Positions 8,927 through 16,292 of a stretch of DNA of 32,858 nucleotides are shown here, piece by piece; position 1 is the first letter of the stretch; every line of letters begins with the position of its first letter. Position numbers and translations under genes: made by a program. Under the pieces are notes generated by a model. It saw only the letters and a program-made list of their open reading frames with translations. It made no database searches and was not told the DNA's origin. Source of the DNA: Microcaldota archaeon (GTDB lineage Archaea; Micrarchaeota; Micrarchaeia; Micrarchaeales; CABMGC01); the NCBI GenBank assembly GCA_030040595.1, contig JASHTL010000064.1:1-32858 (forward strand). The letters are read 5' to 3'.

Positions 8927-9117
8927 TGCAAGTATCTTGCCTTGATTGTTCAGAATAACACCTTTATTTTTGCGGCTGACCGCCTTGGGCTACCAGCCGG
9001 CATGAAAACTATGCTACTAGAAAATTATAAACCTACCGCAGGAATGCCCCCTGTGTTTGCGAAACGATTGGATTGTTTCTAATACCTTATTGTGGCATAT
9101 GTAATTGAGTGATTTCC

Positions 9118-9933
9118 ATGGCCAATGCCGAAATGATAAAATACAAGACACAGGTTGGCAACGACATATACGCATACCTGGCAAGACCTGACGGTGAGGA
9201 AAAGCTGCCAGGCGTCGTGCTGATACACGAGATATTTGGGCTAAGCGGCCATGTCAAGGCCGTTGCTGACAGGATAGCAAAAGAGGGCTATGTGGTCCTG
9301 GCTCCCCATCTCTATTCATTCAGCCCTGAGATCTCCTCTGTCTTCTCAGATCAGAATCTGGCTGCGACTATGCGCTTCATGGGGAAAATCCCAAGGGAGA
9401 AGATGCGCGATCAGGAGTTCGTCCAAGGAGAGCTCTCAAAAGTGCCTTCACCGGAACGCGAGACGGTGCAGAGGGTCATGGGAATGATGTTCGGAGGGCT
9501 CCCTATGGACAAGCTGACCACGGCAGGGGTGGACGGCGTGGAGTACCTTAGGTCGCAGGATTACGTCAATGGTGATAGGATAGGCACAATCGGCTTCTGC
9601 TTTGGAGGCGGCATCTCGGTAAACATAGCATGCAACACGAGGACAGCTGCGTGCATAATCTTCTACGGAAACAACCCCTCGCCAATAGAGCTCGTGGAGA
9701 AGATCCAATGCCCGGTGATGGGGCTGTACGGAGCAGAGGACATGCACATCAATGCAAACCTTGACAAGCTTACGGCAGCTATGGCAAAATACCGGAAGGA
9801 CTTCGAGATGAGGATATATCCGGGAGCCGCGCATGCGTTCTTCAACAACACCAACAGGCAGGTGTACAACAGCGCGGCGGCGAAGGATTCGTGGAAGAGG
9901 GTAAAGGGGTTCTTCAAGCGCACGCTTAAATGA
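9118..9933 (+). CDS. Dienelactone hydrolase family protein (alpha/beta hydrolase)
   Basis: This 271-residue alpha/beta hydrolase carries the dienelactone-hydrolase triad: Cys161 in GFCFGGG (nucleophile elbow), Asp208 in YGAEDMH, and His239 in GAAHAFF. The IHEIFG block at 36-41 provides the Glu38 that in DLH partners the cysteine. The family hydrolyses lactones or esters. The real substrate is unknown. The start at 9118 is preferred over the in-frame GTG at 9109 because GAGTGAT, part of an archaeal Shine-Dalgarno sequence, lies just before it. The stop is followed after six bases by the stop of the convergent DoxX gene. Confidence 0.9.
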   Translation: MANAEMIKYKTQVGNDIYAYLARPDGEEKLPGVVLIHEIFGLSGHVKAVADRIAKEGYVVLAPHLYSFSPEISSVFSDQNLAATMRFMGKIPREKMRDQEFVQGELSKVPSPERETVQRVMGMMFGGLPMDKLTTAGVDGVEYLRSQDYVNGDRIGTIGFCFGGGISVNIACNTRTAACIIFYGNNPSPIELVEKIQCPVMGLYGAEDMHINANLDKLTAAMAKYRKDFEMRIYPGAAHAFFNNTNRQVYNSAAAKDSWKRVKGFFKRTLK

Positions 9934-9939
9934 CGATAT

Positions 9940-10314
9940 TCACTTCCTGATCCTGAGGTAGTCGGTATCGTCGAAGGCGAGGGCCATCGCCAGAAGCAGT
10001 ATCGCAAGGTCCCTTATCACGATGTCGTTGAATCCGAAGTAGTAGGTTACCGAAACTACTATCGAAAGCATGATCAGCGAGGCAATCACGGCCATGGCCC
10101 TGAGATAAAGGCCAAGGAGCACGGCTATTCCCACTATGACCAGAACCACTCCGTGTATCATGACAAAAGTGTTTATGGCTATGAATGCTGAGAAGAACGG
10201 AGGGACATACGAGGCCCAATAGCTTGGCTGCACAATCTCCCATATGCCTATGCCTACGAAGACTACGGCAAGGCCAAGGCGCATCAGCAGATGGCGTATC
10301 TGTGAGTTCTTCAC
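9940..10314 (-). CDS. DoxX-like small membrane protein
   Basis: The 124-residue protein has four membrane segments in the DoxX/DoxD-like pattern. The first is R-L-G-L-A-V-V-F-V-G-I-G, followed by a polar loop with aromatic residues, then two helices with conserved small residues and a short cytosolic C terminus. DoxX-type proteins are linked in various organisms to membrane quinone or thiosulfate redox chemistry and to oxidative stress, but the function of this copy cannot be read from sequence. It starts 12 bases after the stop of the secreted-repeat gene on the same strand, so the two form an operon. Confidence 0.78.
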   Translation of the reverse strand: MKNSQIRHLLMRLGLAVVFVGIGIWEIVQPSYWASYVPPFFSAFIAINTFVMIHGVVLVIVGIAVLLGLYLRAMAVIASLIMLSIVVSVTYYFGFNDIVIRDLAILLLAMALAFDDTDYLRIRK

Positions 10315-10326
10315 CGGCTTACCCCT

Positions 10327-10908
10327 TCAGCTGCTCTTGTTGGAAGTCGGCGGAACAGTTGGCGTTGGCAGCGTGACTATATACCATACGCCTCCAACTC
10401 CCTCGCCGGTTATTGTGCCTGATGCCTTGTCCTGGGCATAGTAGTAGAGAGGCCACCCGTCATACGCGAGCTGTTTCTCGCCGCCTGTTCTTGTTATAGT
10501 GGAGAACTCAGAGATGTTTACCCCGGCAGGCACTTCAAGCGTGTAGTTTCCCGACACTATGAACGGCGGCCAGATGGTTGCGCATGAACCATAGCACGCG
10601 CTCGAGTTGCTGTACTGCTTGTCAGGAGTGTAAAGATACAGGGTCCATCCGGTGGCGTTGGAAAGGTAATAACCGTAGGTTGTGTTGTAAGCAGCGGTGA
10701 ATCTGTAAACTGTGCTCGTGCCTGCCGCGGTTGCCGTAGTAGCTGCGCTTGTAGCTCCTGCTCCTATCACGGCAGGCGAGGTAGTGGCCGGCGCCGAAGC
10801 CGACGTAGTGCTGTAAGAAGTCGCGGGCTGGTGGTATGCCAGGTACGCCGCTGCCGCTATTATCACTACAACAACAATTATCGCTCCCACAATGGCTGCA
10901 ATATTCAT
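10327..10908 (-). CDS. Secreted protein with Lipoprotein_15-type repeats
   Basis: An N-terminal membrane anchor (residues 3-25) is followed by a Ser/Thr/Ala linker and a domain of about 125 residues. Two related halves are seen: G-Y-Y-L-S-N-A-T-G-W-T-L-Y-L-Y-T-P-D with C-Y-G-S-C and W-P-P, then Q-L-A-Y-D-G-W-P-L-Y-Y-Y-A-Q-D-K with G-E-G-V-G-G-V-W-Y. This is the pattern of the secreted repeat family of unknown function (COG4315, PF03640). The two Cys likely form a disulfide outside the cell. Its downstream partner, 12 bases away, is a DoxX-like protein, which suggests a shared membrane redox or stress role (inference). Confidence 0.85.
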   Translation of the reverse strand: MNIAAIVGAIIVVVVIIAAAAYLAYHQPATSYSTTSASAPATTSPAVIGAGATSAATTATAAGTSTVYRFTAAYNTTYGYYLSNATGWTLYLYTPDKQYSNSSACYGSCATIWPPFIVSGNYTLEVPAGVNISEFSTITRTGGEKQLAYDGWPLYYYAQDKASGTITGEGVGGVWYIVTLPTPTVPPTSNKSS

Positions 10909-10966
10909 GCAATCCCGTTACATATGCTCGCATTGTAAATATAAACCTAGCAGGATATGCGGGTTG

Positions 10967-11581
10967 CTATGCCTTCTTGTCGCGCGCCTCCCTGAGCGCC
11001 CTCGCCATCCAGAGCAGGTCCTCCATGAAGACCGCTAGGTGATCCAGTCCCAGGCTTCCGTCCCTGAGCGGAGCGAAGAGCTCCTCGTTCGATATGTTCG
11101 GGTTGCCAGCCAGCTTCCCCGTGATGCTCTGGCCTATGTGTATGGCCCTGCTTATGGGCACTCCCCTGAGCTCTATAACAACCTCGCGGAGCTGCTCCAC
11201 GGCCCTGGCCCCGCTTACGCTCCCATAGCTCACAAATCCTATTGGTTTCCTGTTCCATTCGGGATACGTCCAGTCGATCGCGTTCTTCAGCTGACCCGGA
11301 TAGCCGTGATTGTACTCCGGCGAGATTATTATAAACGCATCGGCCTCTTCAAGCTTATCAGCCCATCTCTGCACGTCCTCATTCGGGTACTTCCTGGCGA
11401 GCATCTTCGGCGAAGTAGGCAGGTCATACCACGGCAGTTGGTAATCCTTGATGTCCAGAAGCTCAGCGTCCACTCCTTCCCACGCCTTGAGCTGCCCCTC
11501 GATCCACCTGGCCGGCCTTTCACCGAACCTCTTCTGCCTTACGCTTCCCAGTATTATCTTTATTCTTATCTTCTCATCCAT
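10967..11581 (-). CDS. NAD(P)H-dependent FMN reductase family flavoprotein
   Basis: The 204-residue protein has the flavodoxin-like fold of the NADPH-dependent FMN reductase family. The N-terminal G-S-V-R-Q-K-R-F-G-E-R motif binds FMN phosphate, and S-P-E-Y-N-H-G-Y-P-G-Q-L-K-N-A-I-D is the signature loop near residues 88-104. Such enzymes reduce flavin, quinones or metals using NAD(P)H and act in the cytosol. A minus-strand TATA-like ATATATAAATAT lies upstream near 11620-11632. The C terminus is a basic, charged helix. The substrate is not predictable. In a metal-rich acidic setting, quinone or metal reduction would be reasonable. Confidence 0.9.
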   Translation of the reverse strand: MDEKIRIKIILGSVRQKRFGERPARWIEGQLKAWEGVDAELLDIKDYQLPWYDLPTSPKMLARKYPNEDVQRWADKLEEADAFIIISPEYNHGYPGQLKNAIDWTYPEWNRKPIGFVSYGSVSGARAVEQLREVVIELRGVPISRAIHIGQSITGKLAGNPNISNEELFAPLRDGSLGLDHLAVFMEDLLWMARALREARDKKA

Positions 11582-11848
11582 GCTCTAGCCTCTTTACCCA
11601 TACAATATACGCATGCAAGATATATAAATATAGCACGTCCTATACCACAGCCGCTCAACAGGGAAGGAAACAAGGCCGGGCTGCCCTTCCGAATCCGCCT
11701 GACGGCGGATAACCTCATGGGCTATTGGAATACCGATGAAAATGAGACCGGGCACATAATGCGCATTTCTGACGTCAGAAACGTGCTGAAAAAGCGAAAT
11801 GAAAACCTAAGCATCGCGATGCCTTTTTATAGGACGGGTCTCAACTAA
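11582..11848. other. Gene-poor interval with three perfect inverted repeats
   Basis: No convincing gene is seen. Three perfect inverted repeats stand out: TCCGCC-TGAC-GGCGGA at 11694-11709, the 16-base palindrome TTTCTGACGTCAGAAA at 11766-11781, and GCATCGCGATGC at 11811-11822, which touches the TATA element of the next gene. A short open frame from an ATG at 11718 (43 codons, ending at 11848) exists but looks fortuitous. The interval could carry operators or a small structured RNA. Confidence 0.4.
11823..11831 (+). promoter_or_regulatory. TATA element for the YNG-repeat gene
   Basis: CTTTTTATA lies about 22-26 bases before the ATG at 11849. It is directly preceded by the palindrome at 11811-11822, placing that palindrome at the TFB recognition side. 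Confidence 0.45.
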
Positions 11849-12592
11849 ATGTTTGGCGAGTATATGAAGAAGATAGCAAAAGCCAGAATAAAAAAGCAGC
11901 ATCTCTTGCTGCTCTCAGTTGCGGCTGTAGCCCTTATGGGGGCTGTTGGAGCTGCAGGTTTCGGAGGAGCCTTCAACGGTTTCTTCGGAATACACAGCAA
12001 TGGTTACAATGGCGAGGCGAACCAGGCCAGGTACAATTCCTACAATGGGGTGCTAGTCCACGTGCCATACAATGGCATATACAACGGCAGTTTTACGTAT
12101 AACGGGGTATATAACGGAATGCCAGCCAGGCCAATCCAGATGTACAATGAGACAAACACGATAAAGGCCGATGCAGCTGTTGACCAGTGCAAGACGACCT
12201 ACGCAAACAACGTCTCTACTGTGGCATCGAACAGCGCGGGCCTTACAATAAGCCCAACGCAGGTAGACCAGGCAAATGCAAACCTGCAGAGCAACGTGAC
12301 TGCCAATGCGACTAGCTGGGATACCACGATCAGCCTTGCATTCTTTACGAATGCGTACCAGAACTTCATGCTGCATTACTTGCTAGCAACACACCAGCTT
12401 AATTCGACCGCGGCATCGACTCTGAATGCCTCGCTGAACGGTACCAGGACATCGCTGCAAAACTGCATATCCACCAACAGCACGGCGCAACCGGGCTATG
12501 GACCTTATCCGACAAGATCCGGATTCGGCGGCTTCGGGACCGGGCTTGGGATATCGGGCAGACTATGGATGGGATCCGGCTGGGATAGATAA
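11849..12592 (+). CDS. Secreted protein with degenerate YNG repeats
   Basis: A Lys/Arg-rich start is followed by a hydrophobic signal or anchor (about residues 18-40), then a stretch at about 42-92 in which Y-N-G or F-N-G recurs about eight times with spacers of 2-14 residues. The next 120 residues are predicted alpha-helical and rich in Asn, Thr and Ala, with two Cys (QCKTTY and QNCIST) that could form a disulfide. The C terminus is Gly-rich and aromatic. An internal ATG at 11864 is possible, but the TATA spacing favours 11849. No known family is recognised. It is probably a surface or extracellular protein. Confidence 0.75.
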   Translation: MFGEYMKKIAKARIKKQHLLLLSVAAVALMGAVGAAGFGGAFNGFFGIHSNGYNGEANQARYNSYNGVLVHVPYNGIYNGSFTYNGVYNGMPARPIQMYNETNTIKADAAVDQCKTTYANNVSTVASNSAGLTISPTQVDQANANLQSNVTANATSWDTTISLAFFTNAYQNFMLHYLLATHQLNSTAASTLNASLNGTRTSLQNCISTNSTAQPGYGPYPTRSGFGGFGTGLGISGRLWMGSGWDR

Positions 12593-12611
12593 ATACATCA
12601 AAGTCAGGGCG

Positions 12612-12634
12612 GGCTGCAGTCCCAACCTGCAGCC
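12612..12634. terminator. Perfect 8-bp hairpin between convergent genes
   Basis: GGCTGCAG (12612-12619) and CTGCAGCC (12627-12634) are separated by TCCCAAC, and the structure sits between the stops at 12592 and 12652. Neither side is followed by a strong T run, so it may mark transcript 3' ends or simply block read-through. Confidence 0.4.
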
Positions 12635-12651
12635 TCCCTTACCCACTCGGC

Positions 12652-13185
12652 TCACTTCCTCTTAGTTATCACACTGCCTTTTGACTCTTTTATTTCCTGC
12701 TCCATCGCGCTTATTTCAGGAATTGCGGCCTTAGGAACCCTGTCATGCCACCTCCTTCCCTTCTTTATTATGTTCCTGATTTTTGTGGCCGAGAGTCTTC
12801 TCCTGTCATACCATTTCGGCGATATGACGCGTATGCCGTGATCCCTGAAGATCCTCTTCACCAGTTTTGTCTGCGAGAAGACAACGTCTATCCCTGGGTC
12901 ATTTCTGATTATGTAACTGAACCACTTATCGTTGTCGTTGAAATCAGGTATCATAAGAAACCTCACGCGTCTCTGGAACGCAGGGCCCTTAATCGCAGAC
13001 CTTATTATCCGTATGCGGTCCATCGCGGAAAGAGGATTTATCTCTGTTCCGGATTCCTGCGCGCTGCCCACCCCAATAACAACCTTGTCGCACATGCTTA
13101 GGGCTACCAACAACGCCTTCATGTGACCTTTGTGCAGCGGCTGGAACCTGCCGATGAACAGGCCATTGCTGAACTTCCTGGGCAT
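12652..13185 (-). CDS. nadM: Nicotinamide-nucleotide adenylyltransferase, archaeal type
   Basis: The 177-residue protein matches archaeal NadM, which joins NMN (or NaMN) to AMP from ATP in the last step of NAD synthesis. The nucleotidyl-transferase motif G-R-F-Q-P-L-H-K-G-H lies at about residues 12-21, and the second motif R-L-S-A-T-K-I-R at about 132-139. The family is normally 165-185 residues. The start at 13185 (MPRKFS) is favoured by a minus-strand TATA element at 13209-13217 that places the transcript start there. The in-frame ATG at 13203 would be too close to the TATA. It converges on the YNG-repeat gene. Confidence 0.93.
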   Translation of the reverse strand: MPRKFSNGLFIGRFQPLHKGHMKALLVALSMCDKVVIGVGSAQESGTEINPLSAMDRIRIIRSAIKGPAFQRRVRFLMIPDFNDNDKWFSYIIRNDPGIDVVFSQTKLVKRIFRDHGIRVISPKWYDRRRLSATKIRNIIKKGRRWHDRVPKAAIPEISAMEQEIKESKGSVITKRK

Positions 13186-13208
13186 GCATTTATACGATAA
13201 CATGCATG

Positions 13209-13217
13209 CTTTATATT
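13209..13217 (-). promoter_or_regulatory. TATA element for nadM
   Basis: Minus-strand AATATAAAG is centred 28 bases before the ATG at 13185 and decides that start. Confidence 0.5.
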
Positions 13218-13257
13218 GGAATGTATGGGGCCTATACGGAAATGAACATTCCTAATA

Positions 13258-14346
13258 TCAGGATGACCCGTACCTTAATACGGCTTCTGACTCGAGGAAA
13301 TCTCCATATCTGCTGGCCGATTCCCTTATGCCAGCAACTTGTTCTCTTGTAAACTTTCTGAATGGGGTTACAGTTACAACAGACTTTCCCTTATCATTGG
13401 ATCTCTTCCATGTACCTACAACCTTTCCATCGGATATTACCATTGGCAGGAAGAGAAGCGTTGAACCGTTGATTATCTTCTTCGCGTATTTTGGCTCCAG
13501 CACGTCGCTGCGGTCGCTGTACGATATTATATACTCGTCGAATGAGGGGAGCAAGTAGACGGAACCCGCGTTCCGAGCGGATATGCCGGTTTTCCTTGAC
13601 ATCCAGTAGCTCTTTCCGGACAGCTCTACCTCTTTTAGGTTGGATTTTATGCTCTCGATCCCGACCTTCGCCTCTGATATTCTGAGGCCAGACCACCATG
13701 CGAAGTCCTTTATTGTCGCAGGGCCATGGCTCTCAAAGTACACTGAAGCAAATTTGGCTAGAGACGTCTCACGATTGTAAGTATTGGCATCAGGCACCAT
13801 CACGTTCAGCAATTTGAATGCGGGCTGGTTGCCAACGTATCCGCTGAAACAGATTATGCCTCTTCTTCCCGCCCTTCTGGTTATGTGCCTCTGCACTTCC
13901 GTATTCCTGAGTTCGGGAATGCCGGATCGTGAAAGAATGCCGCCCAACTCCTTATAGGTCAGCTGCTCATCGCCCTCGAATGCGTCCCGCACTATTTCAA
14001 GCCCTCTTTTGAGCATACGTTCTGTAAGACCATTCCTGCGCTGGTAGCTCGGGATGGACTCATCCGGATAGAGGCTCAGCATCCATCTGACTTCCAGCGG
14101 CGGGACAAAGTGCCATGTGCCCCGCATTGACCAGGTCCTTATTATCTTCTTATTCGCTATCGCATCCTCTACCTCTGATTGCGTCGCACTCCTGCAACGG
14201 AGGCCTACGGCCCATAGCGCGTCCCTATACGCCTGCGCCTGCAGCGCGCCCAGGGACTTGACAACGCCGACCGGACCTGACGCTACTACTGAAGAGATAT
14301 GCTGGTTGGCGAGCCTGGCATAGGGTATATCCTGAAGATCCATCAT
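13258..14346 (-). CDS. Winged-helix DNA-binding protein, AlkZ-like DNA glycosylase
   Basis: The 362-residue protein has the hallmarks of the HTH_42/AlkZ family, made of tandem winged helices: R-T-W-S-M-R-G-T-W-H-F at about residues 71-81, and an N-terminal L-G-A-L-Q-A-Q-A-Y at 32-40. The Q36-A-Q38 pair matches the catalytic QxQ of AlkZ, which excises bulky or crosslinked alkylated bases, rather than the QxD of YcaQ. A TATA-like GTTTTTAAGC on the minus strand lies at 14365-14374, leaving ATG at 14346 or 14343 (or TTG at 14349) as starts. It sits alone between nadM and the peptidase. Whether it is active on crosslinks needs assay, but the motif is clear. Confidence 0.82.
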   Translation of the reverse strand: MMDLQDIPYARLANQHISSVVASGPVGVVKSLGALQAQAYRDALWAVGLRCRSATQSEVEDAIANKKIIRTWSMRGTWHFVPPLEVRWMLSLYPDESIPSYQRRNGLTERMLKRGLEIVRDAFEGDEQLTYKELGGILSRSGIPELRNTEVQRHITRRAGRRGIICFSGYVGNQPAFKLLNVMVPDANTYNRETSLAKFASVYFESHGPATIKDFAWWSGLRISEAKVGIESIKSNLKEVELSGKSYWMSRKTGISARNAGSVYLLPSFDEYIISYSDRSDVLEPKYAKKIINGSTLLFLPMVISDGKVVGTWKRSNDKGKSVVTVTPFRKFTREQVAGIRESASRYGDFLESEAVLRYGSS

Positions 14347-14394
14347 CAATTACTCCGTTCTAAAGCTTAAAAACAGGAGGCCTCAAGAGCCGTA

Positions 14395-15519
14395 TCAGAA
14401 GTGATGGCCTATCGGAACTGTCGTCGTAGGCCTGATGGTAGTGGTGGTCGTGCTGGTAGTGGCTGCCTTCGGTTCCGAGACCGTGAAGCTAGTTCCGTCA
14501 GTGCTTAGGGCTGAAGGCGTTGCCAGCGTGGTCAGGGTCCTTCCATTCTCGCTGACCATGGTTATGGAGGTGACGCCAGGCATGCTGCTTATCGGCTCAG
14601 TGCCTGAGCCCATGTTCGCAAAATTGGTTCCAGGCACGCCGGTGTTGTCGCTGCCGTAGTAAGCGGTGCCGAAGCTTGCGAGCGTGGTGAGCGAGCACGA
14701 TGATCCCGAGCATAATTCAGGCCTCTCCTCGACCCAGTCAGAAGACTTCTGCGATGAGCTGTATGTCACGATGATGCTGAATCCTTTGTGCTGCGTCACG
14801 TCCACAAGCGTTACGTTCCATTCATCCGAAGTGCCAGGCACCTGGGTGACGCTTGCGTTTATTATGTCACCTGGAGAGACGGATATTCCTGATATTGGGG
14901 TCTCGGCAGCTGGTAGTACTTCGTACCATGCTGTGTAATGCGCTGCGCCATCGTAGTAGTCAGACTCTGTGCCCGTCTGCACCAGGGTGTCGTCGCTGTA
15001 CCCTCCTATCCCGATCCATTCTGATGAGTATGTCGCGCTTGAAGTTGATCCTGGAGCCTGTACGACCCAAGAGCCCTTTACCGATGTCGTTACAGGCGAG
15101 CTTGACGTTCCGACATAGCCTGCCCAGTTAAGGGACTCTACCTGGTTCACCAGGCTCTTTCCCTCTGTGATGGCGCCGGAGTAGGAGAGACCGCTCGGCT
15201 GGCAGTTGTATATGCCATTGGTATAGTTACCGTTCGTGCCAGCCTGCAGGCTGCATGGCGAGACCACATTCTTGTAATTCTGGCTGTACGCGTTGCCGAG
15301 ACCGAACACCTTGTTGTCACCAACATATGTGTACGGTGTGCTTTGGCTTATTGTTACGTTATTAACCATGTCCGATATGTTGCCGTGCTGAAGCTGTGGG
15401 CCTGGAAACTGTGCAAGCTGGGACCCTAGAATGCCGGAATAGCCCGTTGCCACCACAAAAGTCGCGCTAAATACCGCAGCCAAGGCCATGACAAAAAGTT
15501 TGTTTTTGAGAGCACCCAT
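14395..15519 (-). CDS. Secreted glutamic endopeptidase, eqolisin (G1/A4) family
   Basis: After a signal or anchor segment (about residues 5-28) and a variable pro-region with Cys89 and Cys106, the mature-like domain begins near N131-W-A-G-Y-V and resembles eqolisins. It contains E-W-I-G-I-G-G (about 167-173), the catalytic Gln181 in L-V-Q-T-G-T, an A-W-Y-E block at about 197-200, V-S-P-G-D at about 214-218, and Glu265 in D-W-V-E-E-R-P, the catalytic Glu position. The family cleaves proteins at low pH. The C terminus is a Thr-rich tail, possibly a glycosylated linker. A GGTG Shine-Dalgarno block precedes the ATG at 15519, and a TATA-like TTTAAATACC lies at about 15552-15563. The family is best known from fungi, with bacterial and archaeal members. 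Confidence 0.85.
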   Translation of the reverse strand: MGALKNKLFVMALAAVFSATFVVATGYSGILGSQLAQFPGPQLQHGNISDMVNNVTISQSTPYTYVGDNKVFGLGNAYSQNYKNVVSPCSLQAGTNGNYTNGIYNCQPSGLSYSGAITEGKSLVNQVESLNWAGYVGTSSSPVTTSVKGSWVVQAPGSTSSATYSSEWIGIGGYSDDTLVQTGTESDYYDGAAHYTAWYEVLPAAETPISGISVSPGDIINASVTQVPGTSDEWNVTLVDVTQHKGFSIIVTYSSSQKSSDWVEERPELCSGSSCSLTTLASFGTAYYGSDNTGVPGTNFANMGSGTEPISSMPGVTSITMVSENGRTLTTLATPSALSTDGTSFTVSEPKAATTSTTTTTIRPTTTVPIGHHF

Positions 15520-15566
15520 CCCACAGCACCTTGCTCTCTATTAAGATCCCTAGGTATTTAAAAGTT

Positions 15567-15578
15567 TTGGACTCGGCG
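15567..15578. repeat. 12-base copy of the tRNA-Ala 3' end (site A)
   Basis: TTGGACTCGGCG is identical to 19103-19114, which covers the last bases of the tRNA-Ala gene (reading as CGCCGAGTCCAA on the minus strand). Same orientation as the tRNA copy. It also lies just upstream of the TATA element of the peptidase gene. Confidence 0.6.
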
Positions 15579-15595
15579 CCTCTGTAGCGCTTCTT

Positions 15596-16090
15596 CTAGG
15601 TTCTAAATGCTGCCTTCACGTGATCTATGGCTTCCTCCGGGGTGCTTGCACTTTGTATTTCCCGGAAAGACTGGCTAAGCTGCCTGAAGAAAGCTATACT
15701 CTCCGAGCTATTCCCCAACAGTATGACGGGCTTTCCCTCTTTTATGCCCAGGGCCGCTTCGCTGGCAGTGCCCGGATTCATGCCTACTACCACCAACGCG
15801 TCGCTGGTAAGCACATTGATGCAGTTTCTCGCCTGCTCCATGTTTGTTACGATTGGTATGTCCAAATGTTGAGACCAGTCTGAAGTGTTGCTGTTTGGAA
15901 GTATGCCTACGGTAAGGCCTCCCTCCTCATGCGCACCTCTCATCGCAGCCCCCATGACGCCGGCTTCCCTTCCCCCACTCAGGGTCACCCATCCGTTCCT
16001 TGCTATCAGCCTGCCGACCGCGTATGCATTATCGGTGTGCGGTTGAGTAGCATCTCCTGGTCCCATTACTCCAACTATGCGCTGCCTCAC
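15596..16090 (-). CDS. SLOG/LOG-like Rossmann protein (TIGR00725 type)
   Basis: The 164-residue single-domain protein shows the LOG-like Rossmann pattern: G-V-M-G-P-G-D near the N terminus, S-G-G-R-E-A-G-V-M-G-A-A at about 38-49, G-I-L-P, and the C-terminal G-T-A-S-E-A-A-L-G-I-K-E-G-K-P-V. Members of this superfamily bind nucleotides. Some cleave the N-glycosidic bond of nucleoside monophosphates, others act as sensors in conflict systems. The start is a GTG at 16090, with a minus-strand TATA-like CTTTAAATAT at 16121-16130. It is divergent from the Fic gene. Its base use looks like the host, unlike the Fic gene. Confidence 0.85.
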   Translation of the reverse strand: MRQRIVGVMGPGDATQPHTDNAYAVGRLIARNGWVTLSGGREAGVMGAAMRGAHEEGGLTVGILPNSNTSDWSQHLDIPIVTNMEQARNCINVLTSDALVVVGMNPGTASEAALGIKEGKPVILLGNSSESIAFFRQLSQSFREIQSASTPEEAIDHVKAAFRT

Positions 16091-16163
16091 ACAATCCCCG
16101 GGAATTTAATGATTATCCTGATATTTAAAGCAGCCGTTTCGGGCTTGCACTCGGATCACCACT

Positions 16164-16283
16164 TTACCCTTACATTTCATTATAAATTCAATATTTATAC
16201 AAATATGTGAGGGTAATAATGTTATTCGCTATTACCCTTACTTTAAATTAGAAAAGTAACTATTTATATATTTGTAAGGGTAA
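16164..16283. promoter_or_regulatory. Duplicated promoter with four GTRAGGGTAA operator-like sites
   Basis: Four 10-base sites alternate in orientation: TTACCCTTAC at 16164-16173, GTGAGGGTAA at 16207-16216, TTACCCTTAC at 16232-16241 and GTAAGGGTAA at 16274-16283. They form two inverted pairs with 33- and 32-base interiors, and each interior contains an ATTTATA TATA element (16193-16199 and 16262-16268). The second TATA serves the fic start at 16293, and its right-hand site lies between TATA and start, a classical repressor position. The period of the duplication is 68 bases. Confidence 0.6.
16219..16251 (+). CDS. Possible 10-codon leader peptide before fic
   Basis: ATG at 16219 opens a 10-codon frame, MLFAITLTLN, ending at TAG 16249-16251. 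It begins about 26 bases after the first TATA element, exactly where a leaderless start would fall. It may be fortuitous, since the second operator-like site forms part of its coding sequence. Confidence 0.2.
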   Translation: MLFAITLTLN

Positions 16284-16292
16284 GTACCAGAT

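Noticed and set aside
11039-11848. Long plus-strand open frame opposite the FMN reductase gene
   Set aside because: Most of it is the complement of a well-supported gene. Only its last part covers the intergenic stretch, with no recognisable protein.
12634-12645. CCCTTACCC as another fic operator site
   Set aside because: It matches only part of the 10-base site and has no inverted partner nearby.
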